Assembly (NCBI GenBank): GCA_905203045.1
Contig: CAJKUH010000003.1
Location: forward strand, 1-64,000
DNA from: an uncultured Eggerthella sp.
Lineage (GTDB): Bacteria > Actinomycetota > Coriobacteriia > Coriobacteriales > Eggerthellaceae
Direction of reading: 5' to 3'
DNA length: 64,000 nucleotides
Shown here: piece after piece, positions 23,911 to 32,171 of the stretch
How positions within the stretch are numbered: the stretch's first letter is position 1
How the letters are laid out: each line of letters begins with the position of its first letter
The notes under the pieces: model-generated
Databases searched by the model: none
Told to the model about the DNA's origin: nothing
Seen by the model: the letters and a program-made list of their open reading frames with translations, nothing else
Position numbers and translations under genes: made by a program

Positions 23911-23935
23911 CCGCGTGAGTTCCGCGTGAGTTTGC
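23911..23935 (+). repeat. Candidate integrase arm-type site, right
   Basis: Exact second copy of the 25-bp tandem repeat (CCGCGTGAGTT twice, then TGC) found at 18216-18240, 91 bases inside attR. A further palindromic stretch TTGTTTGTATACGTAAACAA follows between it and attR. Confidence 0.7.
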
Positions 23936-24025
23936 TTGTTTCTATGTGTCTCTAGGTATCGCTAAACGATCTTGTTTGTATACGTAAACAACCCTAAAAA
24001 CACCTAATGAACTGGGCTTTCAAAA

Positions 24026-24073
24026 ATTTGTAATCAGTGGGTTGCGGGTTCGATTCCTGTTGCCGGCACCATC
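24026..24073 (+). repeat. attR: 48-bp direct repeat
   Basis: Perfect copy of 18100-18147, consisting of the 3' part of tRNA-Thr only. The preceding bases do not complete a tRNA, so this is the displaced chromosomal 3' end. It marks the far boundary of the element. Confidence 0.95.
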
Positions 24074-24081
24074 CGAAAACC

Positions 24082-24115
24082 AAAGGCCACCGGGCATTTG
24101 TCCAGTGGCCTTTTT
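24082..24115 (+). terminator. Original tRNA-Thr terminator, outside attR
   Basis: AAAGGCCAC (24082-24090) pairs with GTGGCCTTT (24105-24113), followed by further T. Its place relative to the att repeat equals that of the terminator after the intact tRNA, as expected if it served the tRNA before insertion. Confidence 0.8.
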
Positions 24116-24118
24116 CAT

Positions 24119-24420
24119 GTTCCCTGCTTTCGTGCGCCCAAGGCGCCGAAAGTAGGGAACCCTCAGCCCTCAACGAACGAGGCAATGAGGCGCTAAATCA
24201 CACAGTTCCCAGCCTGGCGGGTGCGCGCTCGGACCTGTAAAGAATCCCGCGCTTTTTCGAAAACCGTTAAGGCGCAGCCCCAGATATTCGACCAAAGATG
24301 CAGGGATGCCCTGAACCACGCGTCGAATCCTATCGCTGCGCCCTCAGTTCTCGAAGAAACACGAAAAAGGGTTCGCTCGGACCGGAGCGCATCCCTGCCG
24401 GAGCGGGAACGGACAGCTTT
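24119..24420. other. Gene-free stretch with one long hairpin
   Basis: About 300 bases without a gene. At 24119-24160 there is a 14-bp inverted repeat, GTTCCCTGCTTTCG with CGAAAGTAGGGAAC (one G-T pair), enclosing GCGCCC/GGCGC. The remainder to 24420 shows nothing I can name; it includes the downstream flank of the minus-strand gene that ends at 24421. Confidence 0.5.
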
Positions 24421-24651
24421 CTATTCGTACTCAGAAACGTCAATCTCTTCCAAGGTATCGACTCTGATGCACGCCTCATTGCCATCTTCGTCCATATACC
24501 AGCAGTACTGCCCATTCGGGTCTTCCGTAAACGAGAGAATCTCCCAGTCAAGGTAGCGGCGTGCATTCTTCTCGGTTGCCTCGATGTCGGCAAGCTCCAG
24601 CATGCACAACGCTGCCTTCAGCTGCTGCTCGTCCAATTCTTCGAAGGTCAT
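24421..24651 (-). CDS. Small acidic hypothetical protein, 76 residues
   Basis: Starts MTFEELDEQQLKAALCMLEL with the ATG at 24651, seven bases after AAAGGAG on the minus strand; a longer frame upstream lacks a ribosome-binding site. The protein is acidic: helical first half, then a probable beta hairpin (DWEILSFTEDPNGQYCWYMD) and EACIRVDTLEEIDVSEYE. I cannot assign a family. It stands alone just outside the integrated element. Confidence 0.7.
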   Translation of the reverse strand: MTFEELDEQQLKAALCMLELADIEATEKNARRYLDWEILSFTEDPNGQYCWYMDEDGNEACIRVDTLEEIDVSEYE

Positions 24652-24768
24652 AGGAATCTCCTTTGAGGGTAAAACATGAGCCCCGCCATGCCAGAGCATA
24701 GGGGGCTCTTTCCTTTTCCTTGATTATAGGGGTGATGCGCTTTGCGGGGCGCAGTGGCAACGTAGCCG

Positions 24769-25116
24769 TTACTTGGTTTTTTGGATAACGGCAACAAAGC
24801 TGAGCATTTCGCTGCCAGAGTTCACGATGCCATGGAAGCTGCCATCGGGGCAGTACAGGACATCGCCCTTCTTTACCTGGTACTCGGTGCTGTTTTCGGT
24901 GTACGTTGCCGTGCCGGAAGTGAGGAAATACATCTCGGAATCGCCGACATGCTGATGAATGCCGATAGAGCAGCCTGGTTCGAGCGAAATCTGGGCAACG
25001 TAGCTGCATTCGCCGCCAAGCTGATCACCTTCAAGCAGACGATCGCGCTGCATGCGGCCGATGCCGCCCTCGACGTTTTCGGCGTACTGCGGTTCGCGGT
25101 TGGTGAATATGGGCAT
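24769..25116 (-). CDS. Cupin-domain protein
   Basis: A 115-residue single-domain cupin. The two cupin motifs are visible: SIGIHQHVGDSEMYFLTSG (metal-binding His-x-His and Glu) and DVLYCPDGSFHGIVNSG (second-motif His). The N-terminus reads MPIFTNREPQYAENVEGGIG. Stand-alone small cupins serve as sugar isomerases, dioxygenases or ligand sensors; nothing here distinguishes them. Start at 25116 is supported by AAGGAGGACGC; an upstream in-frame extension is not. Monocistronic by position. Confidence 0.88.
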   Translation of the reverse strand: MPIFTNREPQYAENVEGGIGRMQRDRLLEGDQLGGECSYVAQISLEPGCSIGIHQHVGDSEMYFLTSGTATYTENSTEYQVKKGDVLYCPDGSFHGIVNSGSEMLSFVAVIQKTK

Positions 25117-25396
25117 AGCGTCCTCCTTGTTCGATTGGTCCCCTGCGGTCATTATATGCTGTTGATTTGTGAAGGTGATATGCAGGAGCCGTGATGATGT
25201 GACGGGAAAATGACCCAATAGGCGCATTTTGGTTGGGAAGGCGTGGCGTGGGCTGACTGTTGCGCAAAAAAGCGTCTATAATCCCGAAAGCAAGAAACGC
25301 CTACGGGTGTAGGTTGTGCTGCGCCAAAACCAACCAAAGGTTTAGGGAGTATTGGGGCCTGCTTGGAACGGAGCAGGCATTGGAAAAGGAGCATTG

Positions 25397-26710
25397 GTGC
25401 TAGACCAGTTTTTCTCGTCCCTTTCATTTGTGGACATCTTCAACTTCTGCGTCTTTCTCGTGTTCTCGATTTGCTACGTGTACCAGATCTTCTACGTGTT
25501 CGTAACGCTTACGAAGAAGCCGCCGCAACTGACGGCGAAGAAGAACCATCGCTATGCGGTTATCGTTGCCGCGCGTAACGAAAACGCGGTTATCGGCGAC
25601 CTCATCCACAGCATTCGCGTGCAGAACTACCCGCAAGAGTTGATCGACATCTTCGTTGTGGCCGACAACTGCACCGACAATACCGCGGCTGTTGCCCAGG
25701 AAGCCGGTGCCATCGTGTTCCCGCGCTTCAATACCGAGCATATCGGCAAGGGCTACGCCCTTGATTATGGCTTTTCCTGCATCCGTCAGCATTACAGCGA
25801 AAATGAGTACGAGGCATACTTCGTTTTCGATGCCGACAACGTGCTCGATGTGAACTACTTCCGTGAAATGAACAAGACGTTCGACAACGGCGCCGTGGCT
25901 TCCACCAGCTACCGCAACTCCAAGAACTACGGTTCGAACTGGATCACTGCAGGCTATGCCGTGTGGTTCATGCGCGAGGCAAAGTACCTTTCCCAGGCAC
26001 GTCTTACCTTGGGTACCAGCTGCGCGGTATCGGGCACCGGCTTCTTCATCAGCGCCAAGATCATCGACGAGATGGGTGGCTGGAAGTACCACATGCTCAC
26101 CGAGGACATCGAGTTCTCTACGGCATCTATCATTCAGGGACGCCGCATTGCCTATACGCCTACCGCCATGCTCTACGATGAGCAGCCGCTGACCTTCCGT
26201 GATTCCTGGAACCAGCGCTTCCGCTGGGCCAAGGGCTTCTATCAGGTGTTCTTCGGGTACGGCGGCAAGCTGGTGAAGGGCATTTTCACTAACCCGAAGG
26301 GCTCGCGTTTCGCTTGCTACGACATGTTGATGACCATCTGCCCGGCTATGTTGCTCACCATCATCACCATCGTGTTCAACGCCATCATCGCGGTGCTGGG
26401 CATCACGGGCGTTATGTCTACGGGTGTGATGATTACCTCTTCGCTTTCCTCGATCTTCTTCTGCCTGTTCAACTTCACGTTGTTCATGTTTATGTTCGGC
26501 GCACTTACCACTTTCACCGAGTGGGACAACATCCATGCGCCGGCACGCAAGAAGATCTTCTATATGTTCACGTTCCCGCTGTTCATGATTACCTACATCC
26601 CCATCGCGTTGGTTGCGCTGGTGAAGAAGGCATCCTGGAAGCCTATTCAGCACAGCATTTCGGTGGATGTGCAGGAGTTTGCTCAGGCAAACGCGAAGGA
26701 TCGCATCTAG
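25397..26710 (+). CDS. Membrane glycosyltransferase, family 2
   Basis: A 437-residue processive-type GT2 enzyme. An N-terminal membrane segment (FVDIFNFCVFLVFSICYVYQ) is followed by the GT-A domain: VIVAARNENAVIGDLIHSI, FVVADNCTDNTAAVA, YFVFDADNVLD with the DxD metal motif, GWKYHMLTEDIEF with the catalytic TED, and QRFRWAKGFYQV, the QxxRW product-binding motif. Three to four C-terminal membrane helices follow. The set matches N-acetylglucosaminyl or cellulose-synthase-like transferases that extrude a polysaccharide; the sugar is not determinable. Start is GTG at 25397, seven bases after AAAGGAG. A terminator follows. Confidence 0.92.
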   Translation: MLDQFFSSLSFVDIFNFCVFLVFSICYVYQIFYVFVTLTKKPPQLTAKKNHRYAVIVAARNENAVIGDLIHSIRVQNYPQELIDIFVVADNCTDNTAAVAQEAGAIVFPRFNTEHIGKGYALDYGFSCIRQHYSENEYEAYFVFDADNVLDVNYFREMNKTFDNGAVASTSYRNSKNYGSNWITAGYAVWFMREAKYLSQARLTLGTSCAVSGTGFFISAKIIDEMGGWKYHMLTEDIEFSTASIIQGRRIAYTPTAMLYDEQPLTFRDSWNQRFRWAKGFYQVFFGYGGKLVKGIFTNPKGSRFACYDMLMTICPAMLLTIITIVFNAIIAVLGITGVMSTGVMITSSLSSIFFCLFNFTLFMFMFGALTTFTEWDNIHAPARKKIFYMFTFPLFMITYIPIALVALVKKASWKPIQHSISVDVQEFAQANAKDRI

Positions 26711-26729
26711 TTACATAGCATTGACGCCT

Positions 26730-26764
26730 CTACGCCCTGATGAATGTCAGGGCGTAGATTTTTT
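26730..26764 (+). terminator. Terminator shared by convergent genes
   Basis: CTACGCCCTGA (26730-26740) pairs with TCAGGGCGTAG (26747-26757), followed by ATTTTTTC. The left arm contains the last codons of the convergent comF, whose stop is within the hairpin. Confidence 0.88.
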
Positions 26765-27491
26765 CTGGGAGCAAAGGCCGCAGCGCCTCGGCAGCGGTGA
26801 ACAGGGTCGCACCGGTGGTGAACACGTCGTCGATCAAGATAATGCAGGTGCGTGCGCCCATACGGCGTTTAAGGGTTTGCTCTCGTGCCACTGCAGGGTT
26901 CAAGGCGAATGAGCCGGCCATGTTCGTAAGACGCTCGCGCGCGTCAAGGGCGCGTTGGTCGCGGCGGGGAAGGGCGCAAAGCGCGTTCGCCGATGGGATG
27001 CCGGTGATGCGCGAAAGCTCGGAGACAATAAGCGAAACATGATCGAAGCCTCGCTGGCGGATTGCGTTTTTTCGAGCGGGAATAGGTACGAGCAGCGCGT
27101 TTTCCGCCCACGAGCAGGGCAGCATATCGGCCAGGTGCTGGGCGATAACCGCGGATAGCTGTTGTTCGCCGCGGTCTTTGAAAGCGGTGACGATGCGTTT
27201 CGATTCCGCTGAAAGCATCAACGCCGAAGCGCAGCCGTCCAAGGGAAACTTTTCCAGCCCTTTCCAGCGCAGCGTCTGTGCATTGCATTCGCAGCAAATG
27301 GAGCGTCCCCAGGGTGCCCCACAGGTGGGGCATGCAAGCAGCTGATCGAGGTACGGCAGCGCAAGGGCGCATCTTCGGCAAACCAATTCCCCTGGCAAAT
27401 CGCAGATAACGCAGCGGGACGGCCAAACCATTTCCTCGATTCCTGCGCGCAAGAGCACCAGCGAATCGCGTATTTGCCTCGATAGGGTCAT
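26730..27491 (-). CDS. comF: ComF family phosphoribosyltransferase-like protein
   Basis: ComF-family protein, in competent bacteria needed for uptake of transforming DNA. The 253-residue protein has an N-terminal zinc-binding region (VWPSRCVICDLPGELVCRRC; CPTCGAPWGRSICCECN) and a C-terminal PRTase fold: LLVPIPARKNAIRQRGFDHV, then IILIDDVFTTGATLFTAAEA, the PRPP-binding loop. Start at 27491 (MTLSRQIRDS) is supported by GGGAAGGG; a longer frame to 27557 is possible. No other competence gene is in the window, and many ComF proteins occur in species without known competence, so the role here is open. Confidence 0.88.
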   Translation of the reverse strand: MTLSRQIRDSLVLLRAGIEEMVWPSRCVICDLPGELVCRRCALALPYLDQLLACPTCGAPWGRSICCECNAQTLRWKGLEKFPLDGCASALMLSAESKRIVTAFKDRGEQQLSAVIAQHLADMLPCSWAENALLVPIPARKNAIRQRGFDHVSLIVSELSRITGIPSANALCALPRRDQRALDARERLTNMAGSFALNPAVAREQTLKRRMGARTCIILIDDVFTTGATLFTAAEALRPLLPEKIYALTFIRA

Positions 27492-27928
27492 TGGCTTTGC
27501 CCTTCCCGTGCGTTCAGCTGACGTTGCAGTTCTGAGGCGTAATGCCCCATTTCTCATCGAAACCTATCAGCAAGATGGGAAAGAAATGAGAAGGATATGG
27601 GAAATGCGTGCGTGATGGTTCCTTCCCCGGGCGTTAGTTGCCCATTCTGCTAAACTAGGAATGCTCTTTCCAGGTCTGTGGTTGCGGTTTTTTCCTAGTC
27701 CAAGGCAGATGCGGTCAAAAGGATCCACGTAAGTTATCGGTTCTCTCCGAAACGAGCATGGCGCATCCTAGAGGTAAGACGTACCGTTCGAGTTTTCGCA
27801 ACATAGGGTTGCACGAACGAGAGGACGATGTCCGCTTTTCGCGGGCTTGGTTCCAGTATGCGAGTGTGGGGTCAAAGACCAGGTCAGCTGGAAGGGTTTA
27901 TACGTTGGTACCAAGAAGGGATAATTCG
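27492..27928. other. Gene-free region between comF and the solute-binding lipoprotein
   Basis: About 440 bases between divergent genes. An open frame continues upstream of the lipoprotein but has no signal-peptide sense and no ribosome-binding site. The region presumably holds both promoters; I cannot mark well-spaced hexamers or a recognisable operator, and see no stable hairpin. Confidence 0.45.
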
Positions 27929-28969
27929 ATGAAACGCGCATCGGTTCTCGTTGCTACGCTGGTGGTGGCGCTTTCCATGGCGGTGGCCCTTGTCGGCTGC
28001 TCATCCGGCACATACACGCCTCAGACGAAGGATCAGGCGGTAAGCAATTCTGCCCTGAAGTCGTCGGGCACCTTGCGTGTGGGCGTCAATGCATCGAATG
28101 CCCCTTATGCGGCGGAATCCTCTGGCTCCATTGTCGGCATCGACGTTGACATCGCTGCTGCCATTGCCGATGAAATGGGCCTCAAGCTGGAGTTGGTGGA
28201 CGTCGGCTCTTCGGTTGACAGCGCCTTTACCAAGGACAACGTCGATATCGTAATGGGCGTTTCGAAGTCGAGCTCTGCGTATTGGACGTCCGATTCGTAT
28301 ATGAGCTCGGCAGTTGCCCTGTTCTCGCTTACGCAGAACGCAACGGCTCCCACGTCTTCGGGCGCGTTTTCGGTTGCTGCCCAGTCCTCTTCCATGAGCG
28401 CCTGGGAGGTATCCGATCATTACGGTGAAAGTTGCTTGCGCAACACCACCGACCTGCAAAGCGCGTTCGAGTCGCTGCAGACGGGCTCGGTGAACTACGT
28501 TGCCGCCGATAGCACCATCGGTGAATACGTGGTGCATTCCTCTACTGTGCAGGCCTATCCGGTGGCGTTGCTGCAGGATCCTTCTTCCTATAGCGTGGCG
28601 GCAACCACCACCAACACTGCATTGCAGCAGGCGGTTTCCGAGGCGCTCAGCTCGCTGAAGAGCGGCGGCATCATCAACGTTATCCAGAAGAAGTGGCTTG
28701 GCGACCAGGCGGATATTTCCTCGTTGAAGGTGATCAAGTCCACCAAGAACGATTCTTCCAGCTCGGGTACTACGAGTTCCACGACGTCTTCCACGGATAC
28801 CGCAACCACTACCGGTTCCAACAGCTCCAGCTCTGCTTCGAACGCCACTGCCACGTCGTCGAACAGCACAAGCTCGACCTCTAACTCCGCTGCCTCTGGC
28901 ACTTCTTCAGGCAGCGGTACGGGTACCAGCGCAAACACCAAGAGCACAACAAGCGGTTCGGGGAACTAA
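27929..28969 (+). CDS. Solute-binding lipoprotein (SBP family 3), Ser/Thr-rich tail
   Basis: A 346-residue extracytoplasmic binding protein. Lipoprotein signal: MKRASVLVATLVVALSMAVA followed by LVGCSS, lipobox Cys at about residue 24. The binding domain follows the amino-acid-type SBP_bac_3 pattern: GTLRVGVNASNAPYAAESSG, VGIDVDIAAAIADEMGLKLE and the later SLKSGGIINVIQKKWLG. From about residue 275 a tail of roughly 70 residues is nearly all Ser, Thr, Gly and Asn, probably a wall-spanning or glycosylated linker. No permease or ATPase gene is adjacent, so it may serve a distant transporter or act as a sensor. Start is ATG with AGAAGGGATAA upstream. Confidence 0.85.
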   Translation: MKRASVLVATLVVALSMAVALVGCSSGTYTPQTKDQAVSNSALKSSGTLRVGVNASNAPYAAESSGSIVGIDVDIAAAIADEMGLKLELVDVGSSVDSAFTKDNVDIVMGVSKSSSAYWTSDSYMSSAVALFSLTQNATAPTSSGAFSVAAQSSSMSAWEVSDHYGESCLRNTTDLQSAFESLQTGSVNYVAADSTIGEYVVHSSTVQAYPVALLQDPSSYSVAATTTNTALQQAVSEALSSLKSGGIINVIQKKWLGDQADISSLKVIKSTKNDSSSSGTTSSTTSSTDTATTTGSNSSSSASNATATSSNSTSSTSNSAASGTSSGSGTGTSANTKSTTSGSGN

Positions 28970-29018
28970 ACGGGCGTCAAATAAAGGCCCTTTGTTGAAA
29001 AGGTGTCGTAACGTTAAC

Positions 29019-29058
29019 AAACGGAAGGCGGGTTTTACCTTGCCTTCCGTTTCTTTTT
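29019..29058 (+). terminator. Terminator after the lipoprotein gene
   Basis: AAACGGAAGGC (29019-29029) pairs with GCCTTCCGTTT (29042-29052), then CTTTTT. Perfect 11-bp stem. Confidence 0.9.
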
Positions 29059-29120
29059 ATCCTGGGTCTTGCAAGTAAATCCGCTTATGCGGAACAGCAT
29101 ACGTATTCAAGGAGCACTGC

Positions 29121-30344
29121 ATGTACGAACAAGGCAATTCCTCGGGTGCGCCCGTCCCCCCCAATGGGTGGGACGGCCAAGGCACGCCCCAACAGCAGCC
29201 CGATACGCCTTCGAAAAAGGGCCATTCGAGCCTGAAGACGTTTCTTATCGCGTTTGGCGGCGCGGCGTTGGCCTGTATCCTGGTTTTGGGCATCTATTCC
29301 TTCATCCACCCGGGTTCTTCCACGGTATTGGGCGGAGACGGCAGCGGAACGAACATCACGGTAAACGGGGAAGACACCACGCTTGCCGAAGCGGTGTCCC
29401 AGAAATGCCTTCCTTCGGTGGTGAACATCGATGTGTACACCAAGCAGTCCAGCCAGAGCGCCTTTGGCATGATGGGCCAGTCCTCGTCCGACCAGCTGGA
29501 GGAATCTTCGCTGGGGTCGGGCATCATCCTTTCCTCTGATGGCTACATCCTTACCAACTACCATGTAATCGAAGGCGCCGATCAGCTGAAGGTGAACGCC
29601 AACGGCAGCGAGTACACCGCCAAGGTGGTGGGCACCGACGAATCGAGCGACTTGGCCGTTCTGAAAATCGACGCCAACGACCTTACCGCTATTGAAATCG
29701 GCTCTTCTTCCGACCTTACGGTTGGCGAATGGGTCATGGCAGTAGGCAGCCCGTTCGGTTTGGAGCAGTCCGTTTCCACGGGCATCGTTTCGGCAACCAG
29801 CCGCACCACTTCGGCGCTGAACGATAGCAGCAGCGGATCGAGCGCGGTGTACACCAACATGATTCAGACCGATGCGGCAATCAACCCCGGCAACTCCGGT
29901 GGTGCCTTGGTAGACAAGGATGGCAAGCTCATCGGCGTGAACACCCTCATCGCTTCCTCTTCCGGTTCCAGCTCCGGCGTGGGTTTTGCGATCCCGGTCG
30001 ATTACGCCATGAACATCGCGCAGCAGATCATCGACGGCAAGACGCCCTCTCATGCCCAGCTGGGTATTTCCGGCACCACGGTTAACAGCCAGCTTGCCAA
30101 GCGCTACAACCTTCCCGTTGATTCGGGTGCCTATGTGACCAGCGTAAGCGTTGGCTCTTCCGCCGCAAACGCCGGCATCCAGGAAGGCGACATCATCACG
30201 AAGCTGGGCGACACCACCATTTCCTCTTCTTCCGATTTGGTTTTGGCGGTCCGTTCCCACAACGTGGGTGACAACGTAAGCATCACCTACAACCGAGGTG
30301 GCCAGGAGAACACGGTAAACGTAACGTTGGACTCCGACTCGTAG
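29121..30344 (+). CDS. HtrA/DegP-type serine protease with PDZ domain
   Basis: Membrane-anchored quality-control protease. The 407-residue protein has a Pro/Gln-rich cytoplasmic N-terminus, one membrane segment (about 36-56, FLIAFGGAALACILVLGIYS), then a trypsin-like domain with triad His148 (TNYHVIEG), Asp177 (SSDLAVLKID) and Ser259 (NPGNSGGAL). A C-terminal PDZ domain starts near residue 320 (GAYVTSVSVGSSAANAGIQE, then GDIITKLGDTTI). The catalytic domain faces the outside, degrading or refolding misfolded exported proteins. Terminators on both sides make it a single-gene unit. Confidence 0.93.
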   Translation: MYEQGNSSGAPVPPNGWDGQGTPQQQPDTPSKKGHSSLKTFLIAFGGAALACILVLGIYSFIHPGSSTVLGGDGSGTNITVNGEDTTLAEAVSQKCLPSVVNIDVYTKQSSQSAFGMMGQSSSDQLEESSLGSGIILSSDGYILTNYHVIEGADQLKVNANGSEYTAKVVGTDESSDLAVLKIDANDLTAIEIGSSSDLTVGEWVMAVGSPFGLEQSVSTGIVSATSRTTSALNDSSSGSSAVYTNMIQTDAAINPGNSGGALVDKDGKLIGVNTLIASSSGSSSGVGFAIPVDYAMNIAQQIIDGKTPSHAQLGISGTTVNSQLAKRYNLPVDSGAYVTSVSVGSSAANAGIQEGDIITKLGDTTISSSSDLVLAVRSHNVGDNVSITYNRGGQENTVNVTLDSDS

Positions 30345-30369
30345 TGCTCCTCAATAGCTAAACGCAATG

Positions 30370-30414
30370 CTCCCCGAAGGAAATAGCCTAAGGCTGTTCT
30401 TCGGGGAGTTTTTT
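30370..30414 (+). terminator. Terminator after the HtrA gene
   Basis: CTCCCCGAAG (30370-30379) pairs with CTTCGGGGAG (30399-30408), with an inner AGCCTaAGGCT stem, followed by six T. Confidence 0.92.
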
Positions 30415-30502
30415 GTTGCGTCATAATGGAAGCGTTGAACAGAGTGCCCAGGCCAGGCGTTTTACCTGGTTTGAAGCACAAACAGTGCGGGAAGGGGTTC
30501 CG

Positions 30503-31267
30503 ATGAAAACAGTGAATGTCCGTGGGGTGATTTTCGGCGAGGGCAGGCCGAAGATTATGACCTCGCTTTGCGGTCGCAACGCCGCGGAAATGGTTGAACA
30601 GGGCCTTTACGCTAAGAGCCTTCCCGTGGATGTTCTGGAATGGCGCATCGATTTTCTCGACGAGGCGTACGACATCGATTCTCTGGTGGCGTGTGGGCAA
30701 AAGCTGCGCGCTGCGGTAGGGGACGAAACCCCCATTCTCATGACCTTCCGCACTGCGAAAGAAGGCGGGGAAAAGCCTGTTGAGCCCAGCGTATACGCCG
30801 ATATCAACACGGCCCTTGCCGAAAGCGGCATCGTCGATCTGATTGACGTTGAGGCGTTTACGGGGGACGAAACGGTGCAGCGCATCATTGCGGCTGCCCA
30901 TAAGGCTGGCGTATTCGTGGTGGCTTCCAACCATGATTTCGAGAAAACACCTGCCAAGGAGGAAATTGTTTCCCGTTTGTGCAAGATGCAGGATTTGGGC
31001 GCTGACATCCTGAAAATCGCTTTGATGCCGCAGTGCCGAGAAGATGTTCTTGTTCTGATGGATGCTACGCGCGATATGTTCGAGAACCGCACCGAGCACC
31101 CGCTCATCACCATGAGCATGGGCGGCATGGGCGTGGTAAGCCGCTTGGCCGGTGAATCGTATGGCAGCTCGGCAACGTTCGGCGCGGCAGCGCAAGCTTC
31201 TGCGCCTGGTCAGGTGGGCATTGCTGATTTGGCACGCGTGCTCGATATCGTGCATGCGGGGCTATAA
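30503..31267 (+). CDS. aroD: 3-dehydroquinate dehydratase, type I
   Basis: Shikimate-pathway enzyme converting 3-dehydroquinate to 3-dehydroshikimate through a Schiff base. The 254-residue protein has VLEWRIDFLDEAYD near the N-terminus, ILMTFRTAKEGGEKP, the catalytic-His segment VVASNHDFEKTP and the Schiff-base lysine in ADILKIALMPQ, then TMSMGGMGVVSRLAGE. ATG at 30503 follows GGAAGGGG; an upstream frame starting at 30413 overlaps the preceding terminator and is rejected. No other aro gene is adjacent; terminators flank it. Confidence 0.93.
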   Translation: MKTVNVRGVIFGEGRPKIMTSLCGRNAAEMVEQGLYAKSLPVDVLEWRIDFLDEAYDIDSLVACGQKLRAAVGDETPILMTFRTAKEGGEKPVEPSVYADINTALAESGIVDLIDVEAFTGDETVQRIIAAAHKAGVFVVASNHDFEKTPAKEEIVSRLCKMQDLGADILKIALMPQCREDVLVLMDATRDMFENRTEHPLITMSMGGMGVVSRLAGESYGSSATFGAAAQASAPGQVGIADLARVLDIVHAGL

Positions 31268-31281
31268 GGAGCATTGAATTC

Positions 31282-31314
31282 AAAAAGGCTGCGATGCAAT
31301 GTCGCAGCCTTTTT
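31282..31314 (+). terminator. Terminator after aroD
   Basis: AAAAAGGCTGCGA (31282-31294) pairs with TCGCAGCCTTTTT around a seven-base loop, with T run built into the 3' arm. Confidence 0.93.
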
Positions 31315-31385
31315 GTGGGGTACGCGCAAGTGGTGTGCGTTTTACGGTAAGATGGCAAAGATACAGACGATGAAAGGATATGCCC

Positions 31386-32105
31386 ATGGGCTCTGACTAT
31401 AAGTACAAGCGCGTTCTCTTGAAGCTTTCCGGTGAGGCGCTGATGGGGGAAGCTGGTTACGGCATCGATCCTAAGGTCGTCGAAGAACTGGCCGTTCAGA
31501 TCAAGGAAATCGTCGACGACGGCATTCAGCTTGCCGTTACCGTTGGCGGCGGCAATATCTTCCGCGGCCTTGCTGGTTCTGCAGAGGGCATGGACCGCGC
31601 TCAGGCCGACTACATCGGCATGCTTGCCACCTGCATGAATGCGCTGGCATTGCAGGACGCATTCGAGCGTCACGATATCCCGACGCGTGTTATGAGCGCT
31701 ATCGAGATGCGCCAGGTATCCGAGCCCTACATTCGCCGCCGTGCAATCCATCACCTGGAAAAGGGCTATGTGGTAATCTTCGCTGCCGGTACCGGCAACC
31801 CGTACTTCACCACCGATACCACTGCCGCATTGCGCGCTTGCGAAATCAACGCAGAGTGCCTGATGAAGGCAACCAAGGTAGACGGCATCTACGACGCCGA
31901 CCCGGTAACCCATCCCGATGCCAAGCGCTTCGAAACCATCAGCTACCTCGAGGTTCTCTCGCGCGAACTGCACGTTATGGATTCCACGGCAACCTCGCTT
32001 TGCATGGACAACAAGCTGCCCATCCTGGTATTCGACCTGATGGTTCCCGGCAACATCTCCCGCATCCTGAAGGGCGAGAACATCGGTACCACGGTTACCG
32101 CATAA
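31386..32105 (+). CDS. pyrH: Uridylate kinase
   Basis: Phosphorylates UMP to UDP; amino-acid-kinase fold, hexameric. The 239-residue protein has [16 protein letters not shown] at the N-terminus, [29 protein letters not shown] and [20 protein letters not shown], all PyrH hallmarks. I chose ATG 31386 (MGSDYKYKR) because GAAAGGA is then eight bases away; the ATG at 31380 lies too close to it. First gene of the pyrH-frr-uppS-cdsA-dxr cluster shared by many bacteria. Confidence 0.94.
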   Translation: MGSDYKYKRVLLKLSGEALMGEAGYGIDPKVVEELAVQIKEIVDDGIQLAVTVGGGNIFRGLAGSAEGMDRAQADYIGMLATCMNALALQDAFERHDIPTRVMSAIEMRQVSEPYIRRRAIHHLEKGYVVIFAAGTGNPYFTTDTTAALRACEINAECLMKATKVDGIYDADPVTHPDAKRFETISYLEVLSRELHVMDSTATSLCMDNKLPILVFDLMVPGNISRILKGENIGTTVTA

Positions 32106-32171
32106 GCAAGTACAGCACGCCTTTGTGCAAGGCGTTTGGAATTTGAACCAATAAAAGGGGAAGGACCCACA

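Larger units (their letters stand above)
18100..24073. mobile_element. Integrated element of about 6 kb in tRNA-Thr
   Basis: Bounded by perfect 48-bp repeats at 18100-18147 and 24026-24073, with a tyrosine integrase next to the tRNA side. Contents: int, an unknown zinc-ribbon protein, a replication-initiator-like protein with internal iterons, an unknown 149-residue protein, an excisionase-like protein (all minus), a divergent zinc-finger protein (plus), two tiny coupled proteins, an 83-residue protein and two hairpin-rich non-coding blocks. There is no relaxase, conjugation gene, terminase, capsid or tail gene, and no recognised cargo. The int/xis/rep set with divergent regulation fits a satellite phage (PICI-like) or an integrated plasmid rather than an ICE or full prophage. 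Confidence 0.9.

Noticed and set aside
18241..24025. Complete prophage or ICE
   Set aside because: No terminase, capsid, tail, lysis, relaxase or conjugation genes are present in the 6 kb between the att sites.
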